64,000 nucleotides of DNA from contig CAKSQO010000010.1 in NCBI GenBank assembly GCA_934486615.1, positions 1-64,000 on the forward strand, written 5' to 3'. The notes beneath the pieces were generated by a model that had not been told where the DNA came from, ran no database searches, and was given only the letters and a program-made list of their open reading frames with translations. Shown here one piece after another: positions 40,687 through 49,611 of the stretch (positions are counted from its first letter, which is position 1; every line of letters starts with the position of its first letter). The position numbers and the translations under genes were made by a program. The stretch comes from an uncultured Eubacteriales bacterium (GTDB lineage: Bacteria > Bacillota > Clostridia > Oscillospirales > Acutalibacteraceae).

Positions 40687-41940
40687 TTACAGTTCAATCT
40701 GTTCGGGAAATGCTTCTTTTCGCATGATACCCCACATCTTGTCGATATAAGACAGCGTGTAAAAATTCTCATAGTAATGATAGTAGAAGGCGCCTTTTAG
40801 CGTCATTTCATAAGTGCCGTCGTGTTCCTTGACAAGCCCTAATTGTTTGGCAACCCAAAGCTCGAATCCATACATTTTTTTCAATGACACACCAAAGAAT
40901 TTTTCAAAATCTTTGGCAGTTACTCTTGTGCTGTATGCTGTCCAAAATAGCCAATAAACCATCCGTTGCCGCTTGGTAAAGCGAATTGTCAATGATGTGG
41001 CGAGGTTCCCGGAACGAATTCTTTCACAGTAGGAATCTACATCAAAAGTATTGATTTTGAATTGCTCTTTGAATAGACTCGTAGCAGAGCAACCGAATCC
41101 GAGGAAATTATCTCTGGTCATGGATGAGTAGTTTGCATCCGTTCCACTTGAGAAAGTCCAGATAGAATTTCGAGAGTATCCTTTTGCTAAACAGTATTGA
41201 GTAATGGCATCCAGCAACTCTCGTTTATCTTTTTTAGGCATTGCAGTAACGGGACTTTCTGTAAAAGTGAAATCAATGAATGGGTATATGGCAACGTGAT
41301 TTGCCCCCAATAAAAAAGCGGTATCAATATCCGACTTCAAATCATCGTAGGTTTGTCCGGGCAGCGCAAAGATAAAGTCCATGGAAACAGTTTCAAAAGA
41401 AACGGCAGACAACGCAGACATCATTTCTGCGGTATCAATTTTCTTTCTGCCAAGAATCTTCTGATACTTATCGTAGAATGATTGAATGCCGATGCTGATT
41501 TTTGTTACACCTGCGTTTTTCAACATTTGCAGCGTTTCCACATTCACATTATCGGGATGAAGTTCCAGTCCAATCCCCTCTGTAATAATAAAGTGCTCAC
41601 TCAATGCATTAACGATTTCTTTTATACGGTTGGCTGCGAGTGCAGGTGTCCCACCACCGAAGTATAGGCTGGTTGCTTTTTTATGCTCCGCATGTTGGCT
41701 GCCCACAATGTGTATTTCTTGAATCAAAGAATCTATGTACCTATCACACAATTCAGCAGAATACCGCACTTTGCAATAAGGGCAAAAGTTGCAGATGCTT
41801 TTGCAAAAAGGGATATGAACATACAGCCCAAGGTTTTCACATTCTGCATACGGCAATATCTGGTCATATCCATTTTTGAACGTAAATGGCTTCGCTGTCC
41901 GTGTAAGCCACATTCTCGTTAAACCTGTAATGAAGCTCAT
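40687..41940 (-). CDS. HemN/HemW-like radical SAM protein
   Basis: The 417-residue protein has the HemN-type cluster motif VHIPFCKSICNFC (CX3CX2C) around residue 45. Conserved segments of the coproporphyrinogen dehydrogenase-like family follow: YFGGGTPALAA, SIGIQSFYDKYQKILGR and MDFIFALPGQTYDDL. A C-terminal winged-helix-like part follows (about 340-417). True HemN needs extra N-terminal residues that are not seen, so oxygen-independent coproporphyrinogen oxidase activity is unlikely; a heme chaperone or porphyrin-degrading methyltransferase role is possible. It lies 7 bases after the second radical SAM gene, in one operon. Confidence 0.8.
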   Translation of the reverse strand: MSFITGLTRMWLTRTAKPFTFKNGYDQILPYAECENLGLYVHIPFCKSICNFCPYCKVRYSAELCDRYIDSLIQEIHIVGSQHAEHKKATSLYFGGGTPALAANRIKEIVNALSEHFIITEGIGLELHPDNVNVETLQMLKNAGVTKISIGIQSFYDKYQKILGRKKIDTAEMMSALSAVSFETVSMDFIFALPGQTYDDLKSDIDTAFLLGANHVAIYPFIDFTFTESPVTAMPKKDKRELLDAITQYCLAKGYSRNSIWTFSSGTDANYSSMTRDNFLGFGCSATSLFKEQFKINTFDVDSYCERIRSGNLATSLTIRFTKRQRMVYWLFWTAYSTRVTAKDFEKFFGVSLKKMYGFELWVAKQLGLVKEHDGTYEMTLKGAFYYHYYENFYTLSYIDKMWGIMRKEAFPEQIEL

Positions 41941-41947
41941 AGTACTC

Positions 41948-42850
41948 CTAAATATACTTCAAGTATGTATGAAGCATCTCAATGATTATTTTGGGATTGC
42001 CTCTGAACAGAAGCGTATATTCGGCAACAAAAAAGTATCCGCATTGGTCGCAAAGGCCGGGAACATCTATACAGCGCCCGCAAGTAGACAACTTTCCGTT
42101 TTCCATCACTACGCACTGATGGCAAGGCGTAGGAAAACGATTTTCAATAAGATATGGAAACGCACTTTTTAGGTTGAATACAGGTGCGCCTTCTTTCATC
42201 ATTTGAGTTATCGTATCACAGCACTTGGCTTTTTCATCTTTAGTCAGAGCTAATTCCTTTGTGTCAGGATATGGTGTATGGAAATTGAATGATACTGCAC
42301 GGACATTTTTAGTGTCACGAGCCGTTAGACAGACATCTCGTACATGATCTTTGTTGATTTGATTGATTGCCATATAGAAACAGATATTGTCTGCGGTAGC
42401 ATTGCTGATGTTCTTCATGATAGTGTCGTAGGTGTCACCACGAACTTCATTATGGCGCTGCTTATCTCCGTCCAAGCTCAAAAGAATCAAATCTGCTTCC
42501 GGGAGATCAATGGGAAACGTTCCGTTCGTAACTACGTTGACGATGAGAAAACCCATGTTCTTTGCTTCTATAACCAAATCTCTGAGAGTGCGTTCGCCAT
42601 CTTTCCAAAGAAATGTTTCGCCACCGCAGAAGAACAAAATGCGAACTCCCATGTCATATAGCTGCTGCATTTCTTGCCGGATCTGTTCATATGGATGGAC
42701 GATTGCCGTAATATTGTTGACGGAACAGTGCTTGCAATGCAAATTGCATTTGTCTGTTACGATTACAGTTCCAAGGATTGGTGATTTCTTTCTAAGCAGA
42801 ATCGTCTTTATGCCAAAAGCAGCGAAGTGAAAAAAGGATGATAGCTTCAT
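41948..42850 (-). CDS. Radical SAM protein with C-terminal cysteine cluster
   Basis: The 300-residue protein binds a 4Fe-4S cluster through DKCNLHCKHCSVN (CX3CX2C, about 33-45). It has the GGETFLW segment and a second cysteine group near the end (CHQCVVMENGKLSTCGRC, then CDQCGYF), as in SPASM or twitch domains that carry an auxiliary cluster. The family includes MoaA, PqqE and peptide-modifying enzymes. It is the first gene after a consensus promoter; GGAGG precedes its ATG. No precursor peptide gene fits in the short leader. Substrate unknown. Confidence 0.8.
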   Translation of the reverse strand: MKLSSFFHFAAFGIKTILLRKKSPILGTVIVTDKCNLHCKHCSVNNITAIVHPYEQIRQEMQQLYDMGVRILFFCGGETFLWKDGERTLRDLVIEAKNMGFLIVNVVTNGTFPIDLPEADLILLSLDGDKQRHNEVRGDTYDTIMKNISNATADNICFYMAINQINKDHVRDVCLTARDTKNVRAVSFNFHTPYPDTKELALTKDEKAKCCDTITQMMKEGAPVFNLKSAFPYLIENRFPTPCHQCVVMENGKLSTCGRCIDVPGLCDQCGYFFVAEYTLLFRGNPKIIIEMLHTYLKYI

Positions 42851-42901
42851 TTTTCCTCCATAGCTCTAATTGGGTATCCTTGAATAGTGTGTACGCATTA
42901 T

Positions 42902-42930
42902 ATTATACTCATTTTCTTCTGCTTTTTCAA
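42902..42930 (-). promoter_or_regulatory. Promoter of the radical SAM operon
   Basis: On the minus strand TTGAAA (42925-42930) and TATAAT (42902-42907) are exactly 17 bases apart. The ATG of the first gene lies about 50 bases downstream. Confidence 0.8.
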
Positions 42931-43219
42931 GATAATGCGGCATATTTCAGAGAATTAGTATAATCGGTTTATTCGCTCCGTTTGGGTCACTTTTCCTGCA
43001 TGTAAAATAGTGATGCTTATTCAAGCAAAAATTTATGCTGCTATGTATAATGACTTCATCGTAAAGTGATTCTCTGATCCGTATAATCAATATGTTGAAA
43101 TGTGGACTTTTTCATGTTTCAAACTTAATCTATGTGAATAAATGAAGCCGGATATGCTCACTTTTGAACAAAGCCACACAGAGGGGAAAACAAGCAATTT
43201 TCAACCCTCGGATGTACAA
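42931..43219. other. AT-rich non-coding part of the cassette
   Basis: No supportable gene is seen. A second TATACT box occurs near 42960 on the minus strand. The sequence has no similarity to the surrounding core and is probably element-derived. Confidence 0.4.
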
Positions 43220-43262
43220 AAACAGGCAGCACCCAACCGAAGCTGAGTGCCGCCTGTTTTGC
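43220..43262. terminator. Hairpin at the right end of the cassette
   Basis: AACAGGC and GCAC pair with GTGC and GCCTGTT around a 15-base loop, with A- and T-runs outside. It is a bidirectional terminator shape, about 40 bases from the right 70-bp repeat. Confidence 0.6.
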
Positions 43263-43302
43263 TGTCCAATCCTACCTGGCAGCTGCCGATTTTGTAGTTT
43301 CC

Positions 43303-43372
43303 TCAAATTCACTTTTGTTCATTTTGGGAGCGCTGCTCCTTTCGTGTCATACAAAATAAAAAGCAGCCGCAA
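43303..43372. repeat. 70-bp direct repeat, right copy
   Basis: Identical to 40357-40426. It holds the start codon (43320-43322, minus) and the first seven codons of an MmcQ-like gene; beyond it the frame enters unrelated sequence, so this copy of the gene is broken. On its other side it runs into the terminator of 5S copy B. Confidence 0.85.
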
Positions 43373-43387
43373 GAGCGACTGCTTTTT
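43355..43387 (-). terminator. Terminator of 5S rRNA copy B
   Basis: On the minus strand AAAAGCAG/CTGCTTTT with a 12-base loop is followed by TATTTT, 6 bases after the 5S gene. It is the same hairpin as for copy A. Confidence 0.75.
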
Positions 43388-43393
43388 TGCTGT

Positions 43394-43509
<116 letters not shown>

Positions 43510-43522
43510 TGACAACAGTAAT

Positions 43523-43552
43523 ATAGTACCACAAAGCTCCTGCATTTGTCAA
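43523..43552 (-). promoter_or_regulatory. Promoter of 5S rRNA copy B
   Basis: On the minus strand TTGACA (43547-43552) and TACTAT (43523-43528) are 18 bases apart. The spacer shares GCTTTGTGG with the copy A promoter. Confidence 0.75.
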
Positions 43553-43568
43553 GGGCAAATTTGAAAAA

Positions 43569-44255
43569 TCAGCGTTTTTCTTTTTCCTTCTCGGCCTTTT
43601 TGCGCAACGAGCGCTTCGGCTTGACGTGGGCTGCAGGGGAGATAAACTCGTCGATGTAGTCGCTCCACTGCTGCTCGCTTGTAAGCTCGCCATCCTTACT
43701 CGGGTGAGCGGCGGCGATGCGCATGACGAGCCTGTCGCAGGTGCGCTTGAGCACTGCTCTGTCGCATATCGCGGTGATGACGATGTACGCCGCCGCGATG
43801 CCCATGAGCGCCGTGGGCAGGGTGAACATCAGCAGCGGGCGAAGCGCTCCCGCCAGCGCGAGCGAGCGGAACGACTGGCTCGGGATGAGCACGGCGGCCT
43901 CGGCGATGAAAAGCGCGCTTGCGACGACGTGCTTTTTAAACCGATGAAAAATGAAGCCTGTAATCAGCAGGACGATGAGAATTACCGTCAGGCGTGTGTC
44001 GTAAATAAGCGACGCGTACTTGTCGGTGCCCTTTACGCCTCCGTCCGTCACGGTCAGCAGCAGCCCGATGAGCATTGCGATAAGCAGAATGCCGTTAATA
44101 ACGCTGAGCACGCCCTCGATTATCGCGGACGCGTTCCAAAGGTAGCCGCCCGTGTGAAGCCAGACCGAGCCGCGCATTGCGCGCTCATCGGCGATGAGCT
44201 GCCGCGCCTTGTCGGTGAGCTTTTTCTGATTGCTGTCTGAAAGTTGACGAGCCAT
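43569..44255 (-). CDS. Uncharacterised membrane protein
   Basis: The 228-residue protein has a polar N-terminus (about 1-35), four membrane helices between about 40 and 165, and a long basic cytosolic tail ending in KPKRSLRKKAEKEKEKR. It follows pheA after 16 bases, so it is the last gene of the aromatic operon by position. No family is recognised and a role in aromatic biosynthesis is not indicated. Confidence 0.6.
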   Translation of the reverse strand: MARQLSDSNQKKLTDKARQLIADERAMRGSVWLHTGGYLWNASAIIEGVLSVINGILLIAMLIGLLLTVTDGGVKGTDKYASLIYDTRLTVILIVLLITGFIFHRFKKHVVASALFIAEAAVLIPSQSFRSLALAGALRPLLMFTLPTALMGIAAAYIVITAICDRAVLKRTCDRLVMRIAAAHPSKDGELTSEQQWSDYIDEFISPAAHVKPKRSLRKKAEKEKEKR

Positions 44256-44271
44256 ATTTATCGCTCCTGTT

Positions 44272-45399
44272 TTAAAGTATGTTGATTTCGGCTTCGGGAT
44301 AGTTGCCGAGCAGCTTGAAGCACGGCAGCTGCATTTTAAGCGTTGCGAGCACGCCTGCGACGACGGGGTCGGTCACGTCGCCCTTGAGGTCGGCGTAGAA
44401 CAGGTAGTCAAAATCCGAGCCTGCGATGGGGCGCGACTCGATTTTTGTAAGACTCATATCGGTCGACGCAAACGGCGCGAGCACGCGGTAGAGCGAGCCC
44501 GGGACGTTCTCGGTCGAGAACACGATGCTGATCTTGTCCGCACCCGCGCTGCGCTTCGGCTCGCGGCAGACGGAGACAAAGCGCGTGGTGTTGTTCCGAC
44601 TTGTGGCAATGTCGGATTTGAGGACCTCGAGCGAGTAGTCGTCGGCGGCTTCGGCCGAGCCTATTGCGGCGACGGAGCGGTCATTGCGGTCGGCGACGTA
44701 CTTGACTGCGACGGCGGTGTTGCTCATTTCGGTCACGCTCAGTCCCAGCTCGGAGATGAGAGCCGCGCACTGCTTGAGCGCCTGCGGGTGTGAGACGACC
44801 TCCTCAATCTCGTCAAGACGAGTGCCCTTGATACCGATGAGGTCGTGGTGTATATGCGCGTCGGCGCTGTTTGCGATGCAGAGATCGCCGTCCATCAGCA
44901 GGTCGTACACCTCGTGGACGGAGCCGGCACAGGAGTTCTCAACAGGCAGTATGCCGTATTCGACCTCGCCCTCCTTGACTGCGCGGCAGACGTCGCTCCA
45001 TTTGGGTAAAAAGAGGATTTCGGCGTTTGAATAGAGCCGCTTGCCGACGATGCCGCTGTACGCTCCCGCGATGCCCTGACAGGCGATGCGGCGCACGCTC
45101 TCGGGCGCTTCGGCGGGGGCAAAGTCGCTGACGCTGCGGCTGTCGATGAACGGGTACTGCCGCGCGCGGCTTTGCTCCATCAGCGTCTGCCAGATAAGCT
45201 CGACCGCCGAGCGGTCGTCGCCCGCTTTTTCGCCGAGCGCGGCGAGAATTGCTTTCTCGCGCGCCGCGTCGAACACCTGCATATTATTGTCATGCTTGAA
45301 CTCGGCCACCTGCTTTGAGCAGGCAAGGCGGCGCTTTATCAGCTCGATAAGCTGCGCGTCGATCTCGTCGATATTTTTGCGTATTTCTTCAAGTCTCAC
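44272..45399 (-). CDS. pheA: Bifunctional chorismate mutase/prephenate dehydratase
   Basis: This 375-residue P-protein converts chorismate through prephenate to phenylpyruvate for phenylalanine. It has an N-terminal AroQ-type chorismate mutase (1-85, LEEIRKNIDEIDAQLIELI), a prephenate dehydratase domain with GIAGAYSG and the NTTRFVSV motif, and a C-terminal ACT domain with KIESRPIAG for phenylalanine feedback. The start is GTG at 45399 in a GTGA overlap with aroC, with GGAGG upstream; the longer frame is a shadow of aroC. Confidence 0.93.
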   Translation of the reverse strand: MRLEEIRKNIDEIDAQLIELIKRRLACSKQVAEFKHDNNMQVFDAAREKAILAALGEKAGDDRSAVELIWQTLMEQSRARQYPFIDSRSVSDFAPAEAPESVRRIACQGIAGAYSGIVGKRLYSNAEILFLPKWSDVCRAVKEGEVEYGILPVENSCAGSVHEVYDLLMDGDLCIANSADAHIHHDLIGIKGTRLDEIEEVVSHPQALKQCAALISELGLSVTEMSNTAVAVKYVADRNDRSVAAIGSAEAADDYSLEVLKSDIATSRNNTTRFVSVCREPKRSAGADKISIVFSTENVPGSLYRVLAPFASTDMSLTKIESRPIAGSDFDYLFYADLKGDVTDPVVAGVLATLKMQLPCFKLLGNYPEAEINIL

Positions 45400-46484
45400 A
45401 GCTTGCCCGCCTCCTTCATAAGGTCGCTTAAACCTATGCACACCGCAGCTTCAACAACGGGGAGCGCACGGGGGACTATGCACGGGTCGTGGCGGCCGCG
45501 AATGATAAGCTCGCGTTCGGTCATATCGTTTGTGTCGAGCGTCGGCTGCGCCTTGCCTATCGACGGCGTGGGCTTGAAGGCTGCGCGCACGATGACGGGC
45601 ATCGCGTTGGTTATTCCGCCTGTTATGCCGCCGTTGTTGTTGGTGGCGGTGGCGACGCGCCCGTCGCGCTCAACATAGCGGTCGTTAGCATTGCTGCCGC
45701 GCATTTTGGTGATGCCGAAGCCCGCGCCGAACTCAACGCCCTTGACGGCGGGAATACCGTAAATTATCTTGGCCAGAGTGCCCTCGACGCCGCCGAACAT
45801 CGGCTCGCCGACTCCGACGGGCAGGCCGACAGCCGCGACCTCGACTACGCCGCCGACGCTGTCGGCGTCCATGCGCGCAGCTTCAATAACGCGCGCCATT
45901 TCGGCTTTTGCGCCGCTGTCAATGACGGAGAAGTAGGCGGTGTTAAGGGAGTTCAGCTGCTCTGCGGTGACCTCAACCGGGTCAAAGGGGAGGTCGCTTA
46001 CGTCGGCAATGCTGCAGACGTGGCCGCCGACGGTCACACCGCGGCGCGCGAGGATCTGCCTGCACACCGCTCCCGCAAAAACGATGGGCGCGGTAAGGCG
46101 GCCCGAAAAATGCCCCGAGCCGCGAATATCGAAGCAGCCGCCGTACTTGACAGAGGCGGCGTAGTCGGCGTGAGACGGGCGCGGGTGGCCGTTTAAGTAA
46201 GAGTAGTCGGACGAGCGGGTATCGGAGTTGCGGATTATCGCCGCGAGTGGAGCGCCCGTGGTGAAGCCGTCGAGCACGCCCGAGAGGATCTCCGGCTCGT
46301 CGGCCTCTCTGCGCTTTGTGGCGCTCGGATCCTGACCCGGAGCGCGGCGGCGCATCTGCTCGCGGATAAGCTCAAGGTCAAGCTTTTCGCCTGCGGGAAG
46401 TCCGTTTATCACTGCTCCGATGGCCGCGCCGTGGCTCTCGCCGAAAATCGACACTGTTATGTTTTTGCCGATCTCAGATGACAT
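45396..46484 (-). CDS. aroC: Chorismate synthase
   Basis: It converts EPSP to chorismate using reduced FMN. The 362-residue protein has the family signatures GESHGAAIGAVINGLPAG near the start, RPSHADYAASVKYG and the active-site RGSNANDRY. It starts inside the last codons of aroA (11-base overlap) and overlaps pheA by 4 bases. Confidence 0.95.
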   Translation of the reverse strand: MSSEIGKNITVSIFGESHGAAIGAVINGLPAGEKLDLELIREQMRRRAPGQDPSATKRREADEPEILSGVLDGFTTGAPLAAIIRNSDTRSSDYSYLNGHPRPSHADYAASVKYGGCFDIRGSGHFSGRLTAPIVFAGAVCRQILARRGVTVGGHVCSIADVSDLPFDPVEVTAEQLNSLNTAYFSVIDSGAKAEMARVIEAARMDADSVGGVVEVAAVGLPVGVGEPMFGGVEGTLAKIIYGIPAVKGVEFGAGFGITKMRGSNANDRYVERDGRVATATNNNGGITGGITNAMPVIVRAAFKPTPSIGKAQPTLDTNDMTERELIIRGRHDPCIVPRALPVVEAAVCIGLSDLMKEAGKL

Positions 46485-47724
46485 TTACTTTACCTCCCAG
46501 CTTTTTCAGATCTTCAAAAAACGTCGGGTACGACTTGCTTATCGCGCCCGCGTCGCTTATCTCGCTTTCACCGTCGCAAAACGACGCGGCGACCGAGAAC
46601 GCCATAACTATGCGGTGGTCGTTGCAGCCGTTTACGGAAGCGGATTTCGGTCGGCCGCCCTTGATTATGAGCGTGTCGGGCGAAGTTTCGCACTTTATGC
46701 CCATGCGGCGCAGGCCGTCGGCCATCGCTTCAAGGCGGTCACTTTCTTTTATGCGCAGTCTGGCGGCGTTAAAGATGCGGCTTTCGCCCTCGGCAAAGGC
46801 ACAGGCAACGGCCAGCGGCGGGATTATATCGGGAATTTGCGCGGCGTCGATGTCGGTTGCGACTAATCTTTCGCCCGCGCATGCGTAAAGCGCGCCGCCG
46901 CGCTCTTCAATGCGGCAGCCCATACGGCGCAGAATTTCGACGCACTCGCGGTCGCCCTGCGTGGAGGACGTGTCAAGCCCGCGCAGCTCAATGTCAGCTC
47001 CTATCGCCGCAGCACTGAGCCAGAACGCCGCCTGCGACCAGTCACCGCCGACGGTTATGCGGCTTGCCTTGCAGCGGCCGCTGACGGTGTAGGTGCTGTC
47101 CTCATGGCTGACCGTAACGCCGAAGCGGGCGAGCGTATCGACCGTCATTTGGACGTAGGCCGCCGACTGCAGCCCGGTCGTCAGATGTATTTGCCCGCCG
47201 CCCACGGCCGCAAAGGCGAACATCAGCCCGGTCACATACTGTGAGCTGACGTCGCCGCGGATTCGGGCGGCTTTAAGCCTGAAGCGGCCGCTGATATGTA
47301 CCCTTGCGCCGCCGTCGGAGCGCGAGCAGGTCACGCCGCCCGATTCGAGCAGGGAGGTCATATCGTCAAGCGGGCGCTCGGCCAGCCTGCCGTGCAGGAT
47401 AAACGCGGTCTCCACACCGAGCACGGCGGCGATCGGCAGCATAAAGCGCAGGGTCGAGCCGCTTTCGCCGCAGTCAATGACCGCTTTCGCGGGCGCCTGC
47501 TTTATGCCGGTGACGACGGTGAGAGCACCGAAGCGCTTTATTTCAGCGCCGAGTGCGGCCAAAGCCCCCGCCGTCTTTTCAATATCGTCGGAGGTCGTAA
47601 GTCCGCTTATCGCGACCTCGCCGTCTGAAAGGGCGGCGGCAATGAGCGCACGATGCGCCTCGCTTTTCGACGCGGGAATGTCGATTTGACCTTTGAGCCG
47701 TGCCGCGCTTACAAGCGCCCTCAC
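46474..47724 (-). CDS. aroA: 5-enolpyruvylshikimate-3-phosphate synthase
   Basis: It joins shikimate 3-phosphate and phosphoenolpyruvate. The 416-residue protein has SKSEAHRALI (substrate lysine and serine), DCGESGSTLRFMLP and the late RIKESDRLEAM and GCNDHRIVMAF motifs. The start is GTG at 47724, in a GTGA overlap with aroB and with AGGAG 8 bases upstream. A longer frame to 47919 only shadows aroB. Confidence 0.94.
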   Translation of the reverse strand: MRALVSAARLKGQIDIPASKSEAHRALIAAALSDGEVAISGLTTSDDIEKTAGALAALGAEIKRFGALTVVTGIKQAPAKAVIDCGESGSTLRFMLPIAAVLGVETAFILHGRLAERPLDDMTSLLESGGVTCSRSDGGARVHISGRFRLKAARIRGDVSSQYVTGLMFAFAAVGGGQIHLTTGLQSAAYVQMTVDTLARFGVTVSHEDSTYTVSGRCKASRITVGGDWSQAAFWLSAAAIGADIELRGLDTSSTQGDRECVEILRRMGCRIEERGGALYACAGERLVATDIDAAQIPDIIPPLAVACAFAEGESRIFNAARLRIKESDRLEAMADGLRRMGIKCETSPDTLIIKGGRPKSASVNGCNDHRIVMAFSVAASFCDGESEISDAGAISKSYPTFFEDLKKLGGKVNVI

Positions 47725-48785
47725 AGGCCGACTCCTATGCAGCCCTCGAGAAGCTCGTGCAGGCGGCTGACCTTTATCGGGCAGACGTAGCTGTCGCCTA
47801 TTTTGCGAATGAGGACGAGCTTTATCTGCGCACCCATGCGCTTTTTGTCGAGCGAGGCGGCGTCCTGCACCTGCATCGGGGTAATGTCGCGGTCGGTCGG
47901 CAGGCCGTACTTGCGGCATAGGGCGGCAATCCTATCGGCGTTGCCCTTGTGGCAGAGGTCGACCTTCTCGGCGGCGCGGGTTATCGCGCACATTCCGACG
48001 GCGACCGCCGCGCCGTGCGACAGACCGGAGAAATTCTCTGTCTTTTCAATAGCGTGACCGACGGTGTGCCCGAAGTTGAGCAGCGTGCGCTCGCCCGACT
48101 CTTTAAAGTCGCGGGTGACGATGTCGGCCTTTATTTTGACACATTCGAGGATCTTGTCCCCGAGGTTTTCAAACGGTGCCTGCGTTTCAAGCTGCTCAAA
48201 GAGCGCCTCGGACTTTATCGCGCCGTATTTTATCATCTCGCCCATGCCGTCGCGCATGTATTCGTCGGGCAGGGTCTTGAGCGTGTCGGTGTCGATGATC
48301 ACGAGGCTCGGCTTGTGGAATGCTCCCGCAAGGTTCTTGCCCGACGGCAGGTCGCAGCCCGTCTTTCCCCCGACGGAGGAGTCGATCTGCGCGAGCAGGG
48401 TGGTGGGTATCTGAACAAAGCTGATACCTCTTAAATAGATCGCCGCAGCGAAGCCTGCGAGGTCGCCGACAACGCCGCCGCCGAGAGCTACGACAAAGTC
48501 GTTGCGCGCAAGCCGACGTTCGGCCAGAAAGTTAAGAATATCGGTAACGGTGCCGATGTGCTTGTTGCTCTCGCCGTGAGGTATAACGCAAAGCGAAGCG
48601 TCGACACCCTCGCGGCTGAGGGAGTCGAGCACCTTTTCCGAATAAAGCGGAGCTGTATTGTCGTCGGCAACCACCACGCAGCGGCTGCCTTTTTCAACGA
48701 CGCGGATCATCGCGCCCGCGCGGTCGAGGATACCGCTTGAGATAACGACGTTGTACTCGTCGGAAACGGATACTTTTTTCATCAT
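47721..48785 (-). CDS. aroB: 3-dehydroquinate synthase
   Basis: It cyclises DAHP to 3-dehydroquinate with NAD and a divalent metal. The 354-residue protein contains GGGVVGDLAGFAAA, the metal-site segment GMGEMIKYG and FGHTVGHAIE. It begins ATGATG one base after the tyrA stop; the second ATG is an equally good start. Confidence 0.95.
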   Translation of the reverse strand: MMKKVSVSDEYNVVISSGILDRAGAMIRVVEKGSRCVVVADDNTAPLYSEKVLDSLSREGVDASLCVIPHGESNKHIGTVTDILNFLAERRLARNDFVVALGGGVVGDLAGFAAAIYLRGISFVQIPTTLLAQIDSSVGGKTGCDLPSGKNLAGAFHKPSLVIIDTDTLKTLPDEYMRDGMGEMIKYGAIKSEALFEQLETQAPFENLGDKILECVKIKADIVTRDFKESGERTLLNFGHTVGHAIEKTENFSGLSHGAAVAVGMCAITRAAEKVDLCHKGNADRIAALCRKYGLPTDRDITPMQVQDAASLDKKRMGAQIKLVLIRKIGDSYVCPIKVSRLHELLEGCIGVGL

Positions 48786-48786
48786 A

Positions 48787-49611
48787 TCAGATCTTGTCCT
48801 TTATAAGTTTGCTTTCTTTCATAAGCGAGCGCAGCTTTTCGCGGTCGGACGAGTCGATAGCCGTCTTGAACTGCGCAAGATTGCTTATCAGCACGCCTAT
48901 CTCGTCGCTGAGCGCCGCCTTATTCTCGAGGAAAAGCTCGCTCCACATATTCTCGTCGATCGTCGCCACGCGCGTTACGTCGCGAAACGACCCTGCGGAG
49001 AAGCCCCTGTGCCCGAGCGCAAGCGGGTCGCGGACGTAGCTGCACGCGAGGACGTGCGCCAGCTGCGAGGTGTAGGCTATCATCCTGTCGTGAGTCCCCA
49101 TGTCGGTCTCCTTGCACATTGCAAAGCCGATGTCGAGGGCAAGGCGCCTGACCGTCGCGACCGCGTCGCTGTCGGCGCCCTCGGGCGTGACGATAAGGCT
49201 TGCGCCCGCAAAGAGGTCGGCCGAGCTGTTAGCAAAGCCGCCGCGCTCCTTGCCTGCCATGGGGTGAGCGCCGACAAAGCGCAGCCTGTGCTCCCTGACC
49301 GTGTCGGCGATGCCGTCGTAGACCGCTCCCTTTACGCCGCAGATGTCCATAACCACTGCGCCGGATTTAAAGCGCGCGGCGTTTTGCTTTATAAAGTCCA
49401 CGCACGCCTGCGGAGTGACGGCGACTATGACAAGGTCGGCGTCTTCGACAGAGTTCCCGTCGGCGGCAAGGTCGATGGCATTTGCTTCGAGAGCGGCTTT
49501 TACGACCGCCTCGTCGCGGTCAAGGCCGACTACCGTGTGCGTTGTCCCGGCCTTTATCGCGCGGGCAAAGCTGCCGCCGATAAGGCCGAGGCCGACTATG
49601 AGTATGCGCAT
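48787..49611 (-). CDS. tyrA: Prephenate dehydrogenase
   Basis: It oxidises prephenate to 4-hydroxyphenylpyruvate for tyrosine. The 274-residue protein has the Rossmann motif GLGLIGGSFARAI at the start and the prephenate-site segment AHPMAGKERGG. There is no ACT domain, so feedback must act elsewhere. The ATG at 49611 overlaps the aroF stop by one base (TGATG); a GTG three bases earlier is possible. Confidence 0.92.
   Translation of the reverse strand: MRILIVGLGLIGGSFARAIKAGTTHTVVGLDRDEAVVKAALEANAIDLAADGNSVEDADLVIVAVTPQACVDFIKQNAARFKSGAVVMDICGVKGAVYDGIADTVREHRLRFVGAHPMAGKERGGFANSSADLFAGASLIVTPEGADSDAVATVRRLALDIGFAMCKETDMGTHDRMIAYTSQLAHVLACSYVRDPLALGHRGFSAGSFRDVTRVATIDENMWSELFLENKAALSDEIGVLISNLAQFKTAIDSSDREKLRSLMKESKLIKDKI

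Larger units (their letters stand above)
40427..43302 (-). mobile_element. Probable acquired cassette with two radical SAM genes
   Basis: The segment between the 70-bp direct repeats has AT-rich codon use unlike the GC-rich genes on both sides. It contains a truncated mobC, two radical SAM genes with their own promoter, and a terminator-like hairpin. No integrase or transposase is inside. How it entered is unknown; excision and reintegration with a conjugative element, or recombination between repeats, would both fit. Confidence 0.55.

Noticed and set aside
40687..41940. Oxygen-independent coproporphyrinogen III oxidase (HemN) as a firm name
   Set aside because: The CX3CX2C and core motifs are shared by HemW, HutW/ChuW and other relatives; specific HemN residues could not be confirmed.
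43130..43312. 60-codon minus-strand frame at the cassette border
   Set aside because: It runs through the terminator hairpin and the repeat edge and has no ribosome site; best read as non-coding element debris.
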